Shown here: piece by piece, positions 40,407 to 48,200 of the stretch | Layout: every line of letters starts with the position of its first letter | Position numbering within the stretch: position 1 is the stretch's first letter | Source: RBG-16-66-20 sp052386675 | GTDB taxonomy: Bacteria; Pseudomonadota; Gammaproteobacteria; Burkholderiales; SG8-39 | Assembly: GCA_052386675.1 (NCBI GenBank) | Contig: JBQTJX010000063.1 | Span: 1 to 64,000, forward strand | DNA: 64,000 nucleotides | Direction: 5' to 3' | Notes under the pieces: model-generated | Databases searched by the model: none | Told to the model about the DNA's origin: nothing | Seen by the model: only the letters and a program-made list of their open reading frames with translations | Translations under genes and position numbers: made by a program

Positions 40407-41061
40407 GAACCGGCATTCTAGGGTCCTTTGCAGGATCCTCTGCCTGCTTGGCCTGCTGGCCGCGGCTCCCCTCGCCCAGGCGACCAACCTCACCCTGACC
40501 GGGGTCTTCGGCGACAAGGCCGCGATCATCGCCGTGGACGGCGGCGAACCGCGCACCATCCGGGTCGGGCAGCGGATCGGCAATGTCACCCTTGTCTCCG
40601 TGGACAAGGACCGCGCCACCGTCGAAGTGGACGGCAAGCGCCGCGTGCTGGTGCGCGGCCAGACCTACAGCACCCGCGCCGATCCCTCGGGCAAGCAGAC
40701 CGCGGTGCTGGCCGCCGGCCCCGGCGGCCACTTCATGGCCGAGGGCCAGGTGAACGGCGGCGCGGTCCGGTTCCTGGTGGATACCGGCGCCACCGCCATC
40801 GCGCTGCCCGGCGCCGAGGCCAAGCGCCTGGGCATCGACTACCTGAAGGGCAGGCGCGGCGTGACCCAGACCGCCGCCGGTCCGACCACGATGTACGTCG
40901 TGCGGCTGGACACGGTGCGCGTGGGCGGCATCGAGCTGCAGGCGGTGGATGCGATGGTGATCGAGCAGGGGCTGCCGGTGTCGCTGCTCGGGATGACGTT
41001 CCTCAACCGCGTGGAGATGCGGCGGGAGGGGCAGACCATGACGCTGACGCGGCGGTTCTAG
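40405..41061 (+). CDS. Retropepsin-like aspartic protease, clan AA (exported)
   Basis: A 218-residue exported protein. A signal peptide (about 1-26, ending LAQA) is followed by a beta-rich segment (residues 30-90) and a single retropepsin-type domain with the active-site motif FLVDTGATAIALP (Asp126) and the hydrophobic pair SLLGMTFLNRV. Such one-domain proteases work as dimers; the bacterial family (TIGR02281-like) has unknown substrates. The ATG overlaps the divergent amidotransferase ATG by two bases, so upstream control signals must lie inside that gene. Confidence 0.83.
   Translation: MNRHSRVLCRILCLLGLLAAAPLAQATNLTLTGVFGDKAAIIAVDGGEPRTIRVGQRIGNVTLVSVDKDRATVEVDGKRRVLVRGQTYSTRADPSGKQTAVLAAGPGGHFMAEGQVNGGAVRFLVDTGATAIALPGAEAKRLGIDYLKGRRGVTQTAAGPTTMYVVRLDTVRVGGIELQAVDAMVIEQGLPVSLLGMTFLNRVEMRREGQTMTLTRRF
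40415..40420 (-). promoter_or_regulatory. -10 box TAGAAT for the amidotransferase gene (leaderless type)
   Basis: TAGAAT on the minus strand, 8 bases before the ATG at 40406. It lies within the signal-peptide codons of the divergent protease gene. Confidence 0.45.
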
Positions 41062-41079
41062 GGCGCCCGGGCGCCCCAA

Positions 41080-41099
41080 ATGTAACCGATCGGTTACAT
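41080..41099. repeat. Family B palindrome, copy 2 (20 bp)
   Basis: Identical to the palindrome at 4498-4517 (core TGTAACCGATCGGTTACA). It lies between the convergent retropepsin and pcm genes, 19 bases before the pcm stop codon; copy 1 is 20 bases from the M81 stop. A GC-rich stem GCGCCG/CGGCGC follows at 41103-41116 and GGGCGCCC units precede it. Confidence 0.85.
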
Positions 41100-41118
41100 C
41101 CAGCGCCGCCCGGCGCCC

Positions 41119-41844
41119 CTACTTCCCCGGCACCAGCGGCACGAACCTCACCGGCAGCACCTCCCGCTGCGCCACGACGCCTTTCGAATCCTTCGTCACC
41201 ACCAGCAAGCGCTGCACATCCCCCGAAGCCCCCACCGGAATCACCATCCGCCCGCCGCGCTTCAACTGCTCCACCAGCGCCTGCGGAATCGTCGGCGCCG
41301 CCGCGGTCACGACGATGGCATCGAAGGGCGCCTGCTCCGGCCAGCCGCGATAGCCGTCGCCGATGCGCACCTCGATGTTGGCGTAGCCCATGTCCTTCAG
41401 GCGTAAAGCCGCCTCCCGCCCCAGCGGCGCCAGCAGCTCGATCGAGTACACCTGCTTCACCACCTCGGCGAGCACCGCCGCCTGGTAACCCGAACCGGTT
41501 CCCACCTCGAGCACGACCATGTGCGGCGCAGGCACGATGAGGTCCGTGCTCAACGCGACGATGTAGGGCTGCGAGATGGTCTGCCCCTGCCCGATGGGCA
41601 GCGGGTGGTTGCGGTAGGCAAGCGCCTGCTGGCCGGACCCCACCAGCCGGTGGCGCTCCACCTTCCCCATCGCCGCGCGCACGCGCGGTGACATCGCGGC
41701 AAGACCGGTCAGTACCCGGGTGTCTGTGTAGGTGGCCTCGATCTCGGCCACCATGCGCGCCCGCTCGGCGCTGAAGTCCTGCGCTTCGGCCCCGCTCACG
41801 AGCAGGCCGAACGCAATGCTAGCGAGCCGCCTTGTCCCGCTCAA
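41119..41844 (-). CDS. pcm: Protein-L-isoaspartate O-methyltransferase with signal peptide
   Basis: A 241-residue PIMT, which methylates isoaspartate in damaged proteins using S-adenosylmethionine. AYRNHPLPIGQGQTISQPYIVA and SAM motif VVLEVGTGSGYQAAVLAE are diagnostic. Unusually it begins with a signal-like sequence (RRLASIAFGLLVSGAEAQ). The start is a TTG (41844) inside the end of folE2; an ATG at 41754 would give an ordinary cytoplasmic form. The signal stretch lies mostly between genes, so its hydrophobic pattern is unlikely to be chance. If exported, the source of SAM is unclear. Confidence 0.87.
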   Translation of the reverse strand: MSGTRRLASIAFGLLVSGAEAQDFSAERARMVAEIEATYTDTRVLTGLAAMSPRVRAAMGKVERHRLVGSGQQALAYRNHPLPIGQGQTISQPYIVALSTDLIVPAPHMVVLEVGTGSGYQAAVLAEVVKQVYSIELLAPLGREAALRLKDMGYANIEVRIGDGYRGWPEQAPFDAIVVTAAAPTIPQALVEQLKRGGRMVIPVGASGDVQRLLVVTKDSKGVVAQREVLPVRFVPLVPGK

Positions 41845-42631
41845 TCAAGGCGTAGGCCGAGTGGTTGTGGATGGACTCGAAGTTCTCCGACTCGACCACG
41901 TAGGCCTCGACCCGGTCATCCAGGTTGAGGATCGCGGCGACGTCGCGCACCATGTCCTCGACGAATTTCGGGTTGTCGTAGGCGCGCTCGGTGACGTGCT
42001 TCTCGTCCGGGCGCTTCAGCAGGCCGTAGAGCTCGCTCGAGGCCTGCTTCTCCACCAGGTCCACGATTTCCTCGATCCAGACGAAGTCGCTGGTCTTGGC
42101 CGTGACGGTGACGTGCGAGCGCTGGTTGTGCGCGCCGTAGGCCGAGATCTTCTTCGAGCAGGGGCACAGGCTCGTCACCGGCACCAGCACCTTCATCCGG
42201 AAGGTCTGCACGCCCTTCAGGATCTCGCCGATGAAGGTGACTTCGTAGTCCATCAGGCTTTTCACGCCGGAGACCGGCGCCGCCTTCTCGATGAAGTACG
42301 GGAAGGCCATCTCGATGCGGCCTTCCTCGGCCTCCAGGCGCCTGACCATTTCCTTGAGCATCGCCTTGAAGCTCTCCACCGTCAGCTCGCGCTCCTGCGC
42401 CGACAGGATCTCGACGAAGCGCGACATGTGCGTGCCCTTGAACTGGTGCGGCAGGCCGACGTACATGTTGAAGTTGGCGATGGTGTGCTGCACGCCGCCG
42501 GCGCGCTCCATGACCTTCACCGGGTGGCGGATGGCCTTGATGCCGACCTGGTCGATGGCGAGCTTGCGCGAATCGCGGTCGGCCTGGACGTCGGGAATGC
42601 TCTGCACGTTCTGGATGTCTTTGGCTTTCAT
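41819..42631 (-). CDS. folE2: GTP cyclohydrolase FolE2 (type IB)
   Basis: A 270-residue type IB GTP cyclohydrolase, which opens folate and queuosine-precursor synthesis without strict zinc dependence. Key segments are VGIKAIRHPV, NFNMYVGLPHQFKGTHMSRF, and the metal-ligand loop SLCPCSKKISAYGAHNQRS. A TATAAT box lies 6 bases before the ATG with no ribosome site. A queG gene lies about 10 kb away; the queuosine link is known but not an operon here. Overlaps the pcm start by 26 bases. Confidence 0.94.
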   Translation of the reverse strand: MKAKDIQNVQSIPDVQADRDSRKLAIDQVGIKAIRHPVKVMERAGGVQHTIANFNMYVGLPHQFKGTHMSRFVEILSAQERELTVESFKAMLKEMVRRLEAEEGRIEMAFPYFIEKAAPVSGVKSLMDYEVTFIGEILKGVQTFRMKVLVPVTSLCPCSKKISAYGAHNQRSHVTVTAKTSDFVWIEEIVDLVEKQASSELYGLLKRPDEKHVTERAYDNPKFVEDMVRDVAAILNLDDRVEAYVVESENFESIHNHSAYALIERDKAAR

Positions 42632-42637
42632 GGCGCC

Positions 42638-42643
42638 ATTATA
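42638..42643 (-). promoter_or_regulatory. Consensus -10 box TATAAT for folE2 (leaderless type)
   Basis: A perfect TATAAT on the minus strand, 6 bases (GGCGCC) before the folE2 ATG. It lies in the short gap after dxs. This is the clearest case of the leaderless pattern. Confidence 0.6.
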
Positions 42644-42666
42644 TACCCGACAAGGTTACTCTGGTA

Positions 42667-44526
42667 TTACGGCCTCAACGCAGCCTCGATGGACTTGCGG
42701 ATCCCCTCGGCGTCCAGCCCGACCGAGGCGAGCAGCTTCGCGGGGTCGCCGTGGTCCACGAACCGGTCCGGCAGGCCGAGGAGCAGCACACGATTGCTCG
42801 TAACCTGCGCAAGCCCTAGCACGGCGAGTGCCTCGCACACCGCGCTGCCGGCCCCGCCCATGACCTGGTGCTCCTCCACCGTGACCAGCAGGTCGTGCGT
42901 CGAAGCGAGCTGCTTCACCAGCTCCGTGTCCAACGGCTTCACGAAGCGCATGTTGGCGACTGTGGCATCGAGCGCCTCGGCGGCCTCCAGCGCAGGCTTC
43001 ACCATCGAGCCGAACGCAAGGATGGCGACCTTCCTGCCCTGGCGCCGGAGTTCGCCCTTGCCGAGGGGCAGTGCCTTCATCTCCGCCTGCAGCGGCGCGC
43101 CCGGGCCGGTGCCGCGCGGATAGCGCACCGCGGCAGGCCCCTCCAGCGTGTAGCCGGTGTAGAGCATTTGCCGGCATTCGTTCTCGTCCGAGGGCGCCAT
43201 CAGCACCAGGTTGGGAACGGTGCGCAGGAAGGCGTAGTCGAAGCTGCCGTTGTGCGTCTGGCCGTCGCCGCCCACCAGGCCGCCTCGATCCAGCGCGAAC
43301 AGCACCGGCAGGTTCTGGATCGCGACATCGTGGATCAGCTGGTCATAGCCGCGCTGCAGGAAAGTGGAATAGATCGCCACCACCGGTTTCAGGCCCTCGC
43401 AGGCGATGCCCGCGGCGAAGGTGACCGCGTGCTGCTCGGCGATGGCGGCATCGAAGTAGCGCTCGGGGTATTCCTCGGAGAAGCGCACCATGCCGGAGCC
43501 TTCGCGCATCGCCGGCGTGATCGCCATAAGGCGCGCGTCCTGCTTCGCCATGTCGCACAGCCAGTCGCCGAAGACCTGGCTGTAGGCGGGCTTGCCGCCG
43601 CCGGCCGCTTTCTGGATGCCCTCGGCAGGATCGAACTTGCCCGGGCCGTGGTAGGCGATCGGGTCGTCCTCTGCGAGCTTGTAGCCCTGCCCCTTGCGCG
43701 TGACGATGTGCAGGAACTGCGGCCCTTGCAGCTGCTTGATGTTCTGCAGCGTGGCCACCAGCGTGTCCAGGTCGTGGCCGTCGATCGGGCCGATGTAGTT
43801 GAAGCCGAACTCCTCGAACAGCGTCGAGGGGGTCACCATGCCCTTGACGTGCTCCTCGGCGCGGCGCGCCAGCTCCAGCATCGCGGGCACGCGCTTGAGC
43901 ACATGCTCGCTCGCGCGCTTTGCGGTGGCGTACATGCGTCCGGACAGCAGCCGCGCAAGGTAGTTGGTCAGCGCGCCGACCGGCGGCGAAATGGACATCT
44001 CGTTGTCGTTCAGGACCACCAGCAGGTTCACGTCCATGGCGCCGGCGTTGTTCAGCGCCTCGAAGGCCATGCCGGCGGACATGGCGCCGTCGCCGATCAC
44101 CGCGACCGCGTGGCGCTGCTCACCCTTTTGCTTCGCTGCCACCGCCATGCCAAGCGCCGCGGAGATCGAGGTCGAGGAATGCGCGGTGCCGAAAGTGTCA
44201 TAGGGCGACTCGACGCGGCGCGGGAAGCCCGAGATGCCGCCCAGCTGGCGCAGCGTGCCCATGCGCTCGCGCCGGCCGGTGAGGATCTTGTGCGGGTAGG
44301 TCTGGTGGCCCACGTCCCACACGATGCGGTCCTCCGGCGTCTCGTAGACGTAGTGCAGCGCGATGGTGAGCTCCACCGTGCCCAGGTTCGACGACAGGTG
44401 GCCGCCGGTCTTCGACACCGAATCCAGCACGAAGGCGCGCAGTTCGTCGGCGAGCTGGTGCAGCGACTTGCGCTCGAGCCGGCGCAGGTCGGCCGGATCG
44501 TTGATGGTCTTCAGCAGCTCGTACAT
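42667..44526 (-). CDS. dxs: 1-deoxy-D-xylulose-5-phosphate synthase
   Basis: A 619-residue thiamine-diphosphate enzyme condensing pyruvate and glyceraldehyde-3-phosphate, first step of the MEP pathway. It shows GGHLSSNLGTVELTIALHYV, the ThDP motif VIGDGAMSAGMAFEALNNAG, RKGQGY and DRGGLVGGDGQTHNG. The start MYELLKTINDPADLRRL matches the family; an ATG 25 codons upstream (44601) is also open. TACAAT 6 bases before 44526 supports the shorter form. It follows ispA and xseB in a classical isoprenoid operon. Confidence 0.95.
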   Translation of the reverse strand: MYELLKTINDPADLRRLERKSLHQLADELRAFVLDSVSKTGGHLSSNLGTVELTIALHYVYETPEDRIVWDVGHQTYPHKILTGRRERMGTLRQLGGISGFPRRVESPYDTFGTAHSSTSISAALGMAVAAKQKGEQRHAVAVIGDGAMSAGMAFEALNNAGAMDVNLLVVLNDNEMSISPPVGALTNYLARLLSGRMYATAKRASEHVLKRVPAMLELARRAEEHVKGMVTPSTLFEEFGFNYIGPIDGHDLDTLVATLQNIKQLQGPQFLHIVTRKGQGYKLAEDDPIAYHGPGKFDPAEGIQKAAGGGKPAYSQVFGDWLCDMAKQDARLMAITPAMREGSGMVRFSEEYPERYFDAAIAEQHAVTFAAGIACEGLKPVVAIYSTFLQRGYDQLIHDVAIQNLPVLFALDRGGLVGGDGQTHNGSFDYAFLRTVPNLVLMAPSDENECRQMLYTGYTLEGPAAVRYPRGTGPGAPLQAEMKALPLGKGELRRQGRKVAILAFGSMVKPALEAAEALDATVANMRFVKPLDTELVKQLASTHDLLVTVEEHQVMGGAGSAVCEALAVLGLAQVTSNRVLLLGLPDRFVDHGDPAKLLASVGLDAEGIRKSIEAALRP

Positions 44527-44532
44527 GGACGG

Positions 44533-44538
44533 ATTGTA
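44533..44538 (-). promoter_or_regulatory. -10 box TACAAT for dxs (leaderless type)
   Basis: TACAAT on the minus strand, 6 bases before the dxs ATG, within the 77-base ispA-dxs gap. It suggests an internal promoter for dxs. Confidence 0.45.
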
Positions 44539-44603
44539 GCCGCCCGCTTCCGCGCCACCCGACTCCTCCGCCCCCGGCAACGTCCCGGTGATCGTCGCCA
44601 TCG

Positions 44604-45497
44604 CTAGAACTTCCGCAGCACGATGAAATCGGCCAGCTGGCGCAGGCGCGCCCCGCGCTCGCCGAACGCCTCCAGCGAGGCATGGGCGTCGGCGCGCAGT
44701 TCCTCGGCAAAGGCCCTGGCCCGCGCCACGCCCATCGCCGAGACGTAGGTCGGTTTGTTGTGCTTCGAATCCTTGCCCGCGGTCTTGCCCAGCGTCGCGG
44801 TGCTCGCTTCGGCGTCCAGCACATCGTCCACCACCTGGAAGGCGAGGCCGACGCACTTCGCGTAATGGTCCAGTTGCGCGCGCCCGGACTCCGACAGCGG
44901 CTTGCCGCAGGCGGCGCCGAGCACCACCGCGGCGCGGATGATGGCGCCGGTCTTGCGGATATGCATGAACTCGAGCTCGGGCAGGTCCAGCTTCTTCCCC
45001 GTGGACTCCAGGTCCACCGCCTGGCCACCCGCCATGCCGCGCGAGCCCGATGCAACCGCCAGCGTCTTCACCATATCCAGTTGCGCCGCGGGATCGTCCG
45101 CGAGCGTGTGTTCCGCGAGCACCTGGAAGGCGAGCGACTGCAGCGCATCGCCCACCAGCAGCGCGGAGGCCTCGTCGAACTCGACGTGCACCGTGGGCTT
45201 GCCCCGTCGCAACACGTCGTCGTCCATGCAGGGCAAGTCGTCGTGGACCAGGGAATAGGCGTGAATCAGTTCCACCGCCGAAGCCGCGACCTCGAGCCGC
45301 TGCGCGGGCGCTTCGGCCAGTTCGCCGGCGGCGAAGGTGAGCAGGGGGCGCACCCGCTTGCCGCCTTCCAGCGAGGCGTAGCGCATCGCCGCGTGCAGGC
45401 GCGACGGCGCGAGGCTGGCGGCCGGCAGCAGGCGCGCAAGCGCCTGCTCCATCCGCGCCTGGACGGCACCCATCCAGGCCATGAAATCGGATTCCAT
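44604..45497 (-). CDS. ispA: Farnesyl/geranyl diphosphate synthase (IspA)
   Basis: A short-chain prenyltransferase of 297 residues. First aspartate-rich motif HDDLPCMDDD (from Asp86) with RRGKPTVH, second motif VVDDVLDAEAS, and the MAGGQAVDLE segment are present. Small residues before the first motif fit a C15 product. I use the ATG at 45497; a TTG at 45506 overlapping the xseB stop (TTGA) is an equally plausible coupled start. It works between Dxs/IspH products and downstream polyprenyl synthesis. Confidence 0.93.
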   Translation of the reverse strand: MESDFMAWMGAVQARMEQALARLLPAASLAPSRLHAAMRYASLEGGKRVRPLLTFAAGELAEAPAQRLEVAASAVELIHAYSLVHDDLPCMDDDVLRRGKPTVHVEFDEASALLVGDALQSLAFQVLAEHTLADDPAAQLDMVKTLAVASGSRGMAGGQAVDLESTGKKLDLPELEFMHIRKTGAIIRAAVVLGAACGKPLSESGRAQLDHYAKCVGLAFQVVDDVLDAEASTATLGKTAGKDSKHNKPTYVSAMGVARARAFAEELRADAHASLEAFGERGARLRQLADFIVLRKF

Positions 45498-45502
45498 GGG
45501 CT

Positions 45503-45760
45503 TCAATGCTCGCCTTCACCTTCTTCGGCGGCCGCCGCGAGCGGCTTCAGGACCTCGCCCTCCAGCACCAGCACCTGTTGCTGCGCGGCTTCGAGGCGGT
45601 CCTGGCAGAATTTCGCCAACTCCAGGCCGCGCTTGTGGGCAGCCAGCGACTCCTCCAGGCTGAGGTTGCCCCCTTCCATGCGCGCGACGATCTTCTCGAG
45701 CTCGGCGAGCGCCTTCTCGAAACTCGGGGCGGCGGCGGACCTGTCGGCGGCCTTGCTCAT
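45503..45760 (-). CDS. xseB: Exodeoxyribonuclease VII small subunit
   Basis: An 85-residue XseB: FEKALAELEKIVARMEGGNLSLEESLAAHKRGLELAKFCQ is the family core, two helices that bind the XseA large subunit. The ATG at 45760 is chosen from the start of the conserved region. It opens the xseB-ispA-dxs operon. XseA is not in the window. Confidence 0.93.
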   Translation of the reverse strand: MSKAADRSAAAPSFEKALAELEKIVARMEGGNLSLEESLAAHKRGLELAKFCQDRLEAAQQQVLVLEGEVLKPLAAAAEEGEGEH

Positions 45761-45799
45761 GGCGGGACGGGGAACGGAACCCGGGGAAAGGGAGTCCAT

Positions 45800-45811
45800 A
45801 ATTGTACAATT
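45800..45811. promoter_or_regulatory. Palindromic divergent promoter element between xseB and the Rieske oxygenase
   Basis: AATTGTACAATT is a 12-bp palindrome that reads as TACAAT on both strands, about 40 bases from each start codon. It may serve as a shared -10 region or as an operator. Confidence 0.4.
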
Positions 45812-45854
45812 CGCCGCTTTTCGCTTTTCTCCGGTCCCCCGACACCATGGCGCC

Positions 45855-46964
45855 ATGACCGATTTTTCGAGCCTCGCCCGGATCCGCCCGGCCAGCTGCC
45901 AGCTGCCGATGGCGTGGTATTTCGACCCTGCGATCTTCGAGCGCGAGAAGCGCCTGCTGTTCGACGCCGGCGCGGACTACATCGGCCACGAACTGATGGT
46001 GCCGAACGCGGGCGACTACCACACCCTCGCCTGGATGGACCACGCCAAGCTGCTGGTGCGAAGCTCGCAAGATGCCGATAGCGGCATCGCGCTGCTGTCC
46101 AACGTCTGCCGCCACCGCCAGTCCATCATGCTCGAGGGCCGCGGCAATGCGCAGAACATCGTCTGCCCGCTGCACCGCTGGACCTACGACCTGAAGGGCG
46201 AGCTGCTCGGCGCGCCCCGGTTCGACGAACAGCCCTGCGTCAAGCTGGCATCGACGCCGCTGACGAACTGGCAGGGCCTGCTGTTCGCCGGACCGCGCGA
46301 CCCGCGCCAGGACCTGGTCCCGTTTAGCCGCGCCGCCGACTGGGACTTCTCGGGCTACAGGCTGGATCGCGTCGAGGTCACCGACTACGCCTGCAACTGG
46401 AAGACCTTCATCGAAATTTACCTCGAGGTCTACCACGTCAATTTCTACCACCCGGGGCTGGGCGGGTTCACCGACGTGGACGCCTCGCACGTGGAGTACG
46501 GCGAGCGCACCTCGGTGCAGGTGGTCCCCGCCCGCGAGGGATTCAGCGTCCCCGGCACCCCGGTGTACCGCAAGTGGCACGAGGCCTGCCTGGGCCAGTT
46601 GCGCGGCGCGACACCGAAGTACGGTGCGCTCTGGGCCACCTACTACCCCGGCTTCATGCTGGAGTGGTACCCCAATGTGCTGGTGACCTCCAAGCTCATC
46701 CCGCGCTCGCCCGAGCTCACCACCAACGTGGTCGAGTTCTACTACCCGGAGGAAGTGGTGCTTTTCGAGCGCGAGTTCATCGCGGCGCAGAAGGCGGCGT
46801 ACGACGAAACCGCGCTCGAGGACGAAGTGCTCTGCCGGAGCCTGGATCGCGGCCGCAAGGCGCTGTGGCTGCAGGGCGAGGACGATGCCGGGCCCTATCA
46901 ATCGCCGATGGAGGACAGCATGGTGCATTTCCATGAATGGCTGCGCAGGGGCATCGGCGCATGA
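45855..46964 (+). CDS. Rieske-type aromatic ring-hydroxylating oxygenase, alpha subunit-like
   Basis: A 369-residue oxygenase component. The Rieske cluster ligands are Cys85/His87 (NVCRHRQS) and Cys104/His107 (IVCPLHRWTYD). The mononuclear iron site follows in EIYLEVYHVNFYHPG (His194, His199). No beta subunit, ferredoxin or reductase is adjacent, so it is probably a homo-oligomer using a shared electron donor. It overlaps the sulfurtransferase by four bases (ATGA). The family includes dioxygenases, demethylases and choline-type monooxygenases; the substrate is unknown. Confidence 0.85.
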   Translation: MTDFSSLARIRPASCQLPMAWYFDPAIFEREKRLLFDAGADYIGHELMVPNAGDYHTLAWMDHAKLLVRSSQDADSGIALLSNVCRHRQSIMLEGRGNAQNIVCPLHRWTYDLKGELLGAPRFDEQPCVKLASTPLTNWQGLLFAGPRDPRQDLVPFSRAADWDFSGYRLDRVEVTDYACNWKTFIEIYLEVYHVNFYHPGLGGFTDVDASHVEYGERTSVQVVPAREGFSVPGTPVYRKWHEACLGQLRGATPKYGALWATYYPGFMLEWYPNVLVTSKLIPRSPELTTNVVEFYYPEEVVLFEREFIAAQKAAYDETALEDEVLCRSLDRGRKALWLQGEDDAGPYQSPMEDSMVHFHEWLRRGIGA

Positions 46965-47779
46965 AACCCCTCGTATCGACGGCGGAACTGGCCGCGAATC
47001 CCGGCTGGCGCCGATTCGACTGCCGCCACGACCTGTTCAAGCCGGAACTGGGCGCGCAGCAGTACCGCGAAGGCCACATCCCCGGCGCGCTGTTCGCCGC
47101 CATGGAGCACGACCTGTCTGGAGCCAAGACCGGGCGCAATGGCCGGCATCCCCTGCCCGAACTGGACGCATTCATCGCCTGGATGGGCCGCCAGGGCCTA
47201 AAGCCGTCGGACACCATCGTCTGCTACGACGGCAGCAATGGATCCATGGCCTCGCGGCTTTGGTGGATGCTGCGCTGGGCCGGGCATGACGCAGTCGCGG
47301 TGCTCGATGGCGGTCTGGCGAGGTGGGTCAAGGAAGGCCGGCCGGTCACCTCCGAGGCGCCTTCGTTCCCTGCGTCGGCCTATCCTGCGAAGCCGAAGAC
47401 CGGGATGGCTGTGGATGCCGCCTACGTTGCCGCCCACCGCGATAGGTCGCTGCTGGTCGATGCGCGCGCGCCGGCGCGATTCCGCGGGGAGCAGGAGCCC
47501 ATCGATCCGGTCGCCGGCCACATCCCCGGCGCCGTGAACCACTTCAACAATGACAACGTCAATGCGGATGGAACGTTCAAGGACGCGGCGACGCTCAAGA
47601 GCCAGTTCGCTTCCGTCCTCGGGGACCGGTCGACTGCGGAGATCGTGAACTATTGCGGCTCCGGCGTTTCCGCCTGCCACAACCTGCTGGCGATGGAAAT
47701 CGCGGGCCTCACCGGCTCAAAGCTGTACGCCGGCTCGTGGAGCGAGTGGATCGCGGACCCAACGCGCCCGCGTTCCTGA
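46961..47779 (+). CDS. Thiosulfate/3-mercaptopyruvate sulfurtransferase (two rhodanese domains)
   Basis: A 272-residue tandem-rhodanese protein. The N-terminal domain is inactive (Asp90 region VCYDGSNG, no Cys). The C-terminal domain has the catalytic loop NYCGSGVSACH with Cys232. CGSGVS is closer to mercaptopyruvate-type than to classical rhodanese loops. HIPGA appears in both domains. It has no signal peptide. Translational coupling to the Rieske oxygenase suggests linked function, perhaps sulfur handling for iron-sulfur assembly or a sulfur-containing substrate. Confidence 0.9.
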   Translation: MKPLVSTAELAANPGWRRFDCRHDLFKPELGAQQYREGHIPGALFAAMEHDLSGAKTGRNGRHPLPELDAFIAWMGRQGLKPSDTIVCYDGSNGSMASRLWWMLRWAGHDAVAVLDGGLARWVKEGRPVTSEAPSFPASAYPAKPKTGMAVDAAYVAAHRDRSLLVDARAPARFRGEQEPIDPVAGHIPGAVNHFNNDNVNADGTFKDAATLKSQFASVLGDRSTAEIVNYCGSGVSACHNLLAMEIAGLTGSKLYAGSWSEWIADPTRPRS

Positions 47780-47789
47780 CGATGACCGC

Positions 47790-48200
47790 GTGCTCCCTGA
47801 CCTTGTCCTTGTCGTCCATTTCCTCATAGTCGTATTTATCGTCGGCGGGCTGGTCCTGGTCTGGATCGGCGCCGCCGCGCACTGGCGCTGGGTGCGCAAT
47901 CCGTGGTTCCGCTGGCTGCACCTGGGCGCCATCGCATTCGTGGCGCTGGAAGCCTTGCTCGGCTATGCCTGCCCGCTCACGGTCTGGGAGGACATGCTAC
48001 GCGGCGGCGGTCGCCCGGATTCCTTCGTCGGCCGCTGGGTGCAGGCGCTGCTCTACTACCGCGCGCCGGAATGGGTGTTCACGACGCTCTACTGCGCCTG
48101 GGCCGCCGCGAGCGCCGTGACGCTGTGGCGATTCCCGCCACTGAGGGCAGGGGCAGCGCCGTCTGGTACTTCACCTGCTTCAGGGCGAAACTCGACTTGA
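47790..48200 (+). CDS. DUF2784 family membrane protein
   Basis: A 136-residue membrane protein with about four helices: VLVVHFLIVVFIVGGLVLVW, a tryptophan/arginine-rich loop (HWRWVRNPWFRWLH), ALEALLGYACPLTVWEDMLR and WVFTTLYCAWAAASAVTLWRF. The second and third blocks mark DUF2784; function unknown. It starts at a GTG 10 bases after the sulfurtransferase. The last 40 codons, including the fourth helix, overlap the convergent Lrp gene. Confidence 0.8.
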   Translation: MLPDLVLVVHFLIVVFIVGGLVLVWIGAAAHWRWVRNPWFRWLHLGAIAFVALEALLGYACPLTVWEDMLRGGGRPDSFVGRWVQALLYYRAPEWVFTTLYCAWAAASAVTLWRFPPLRAGAAPSGTSPASGRNST

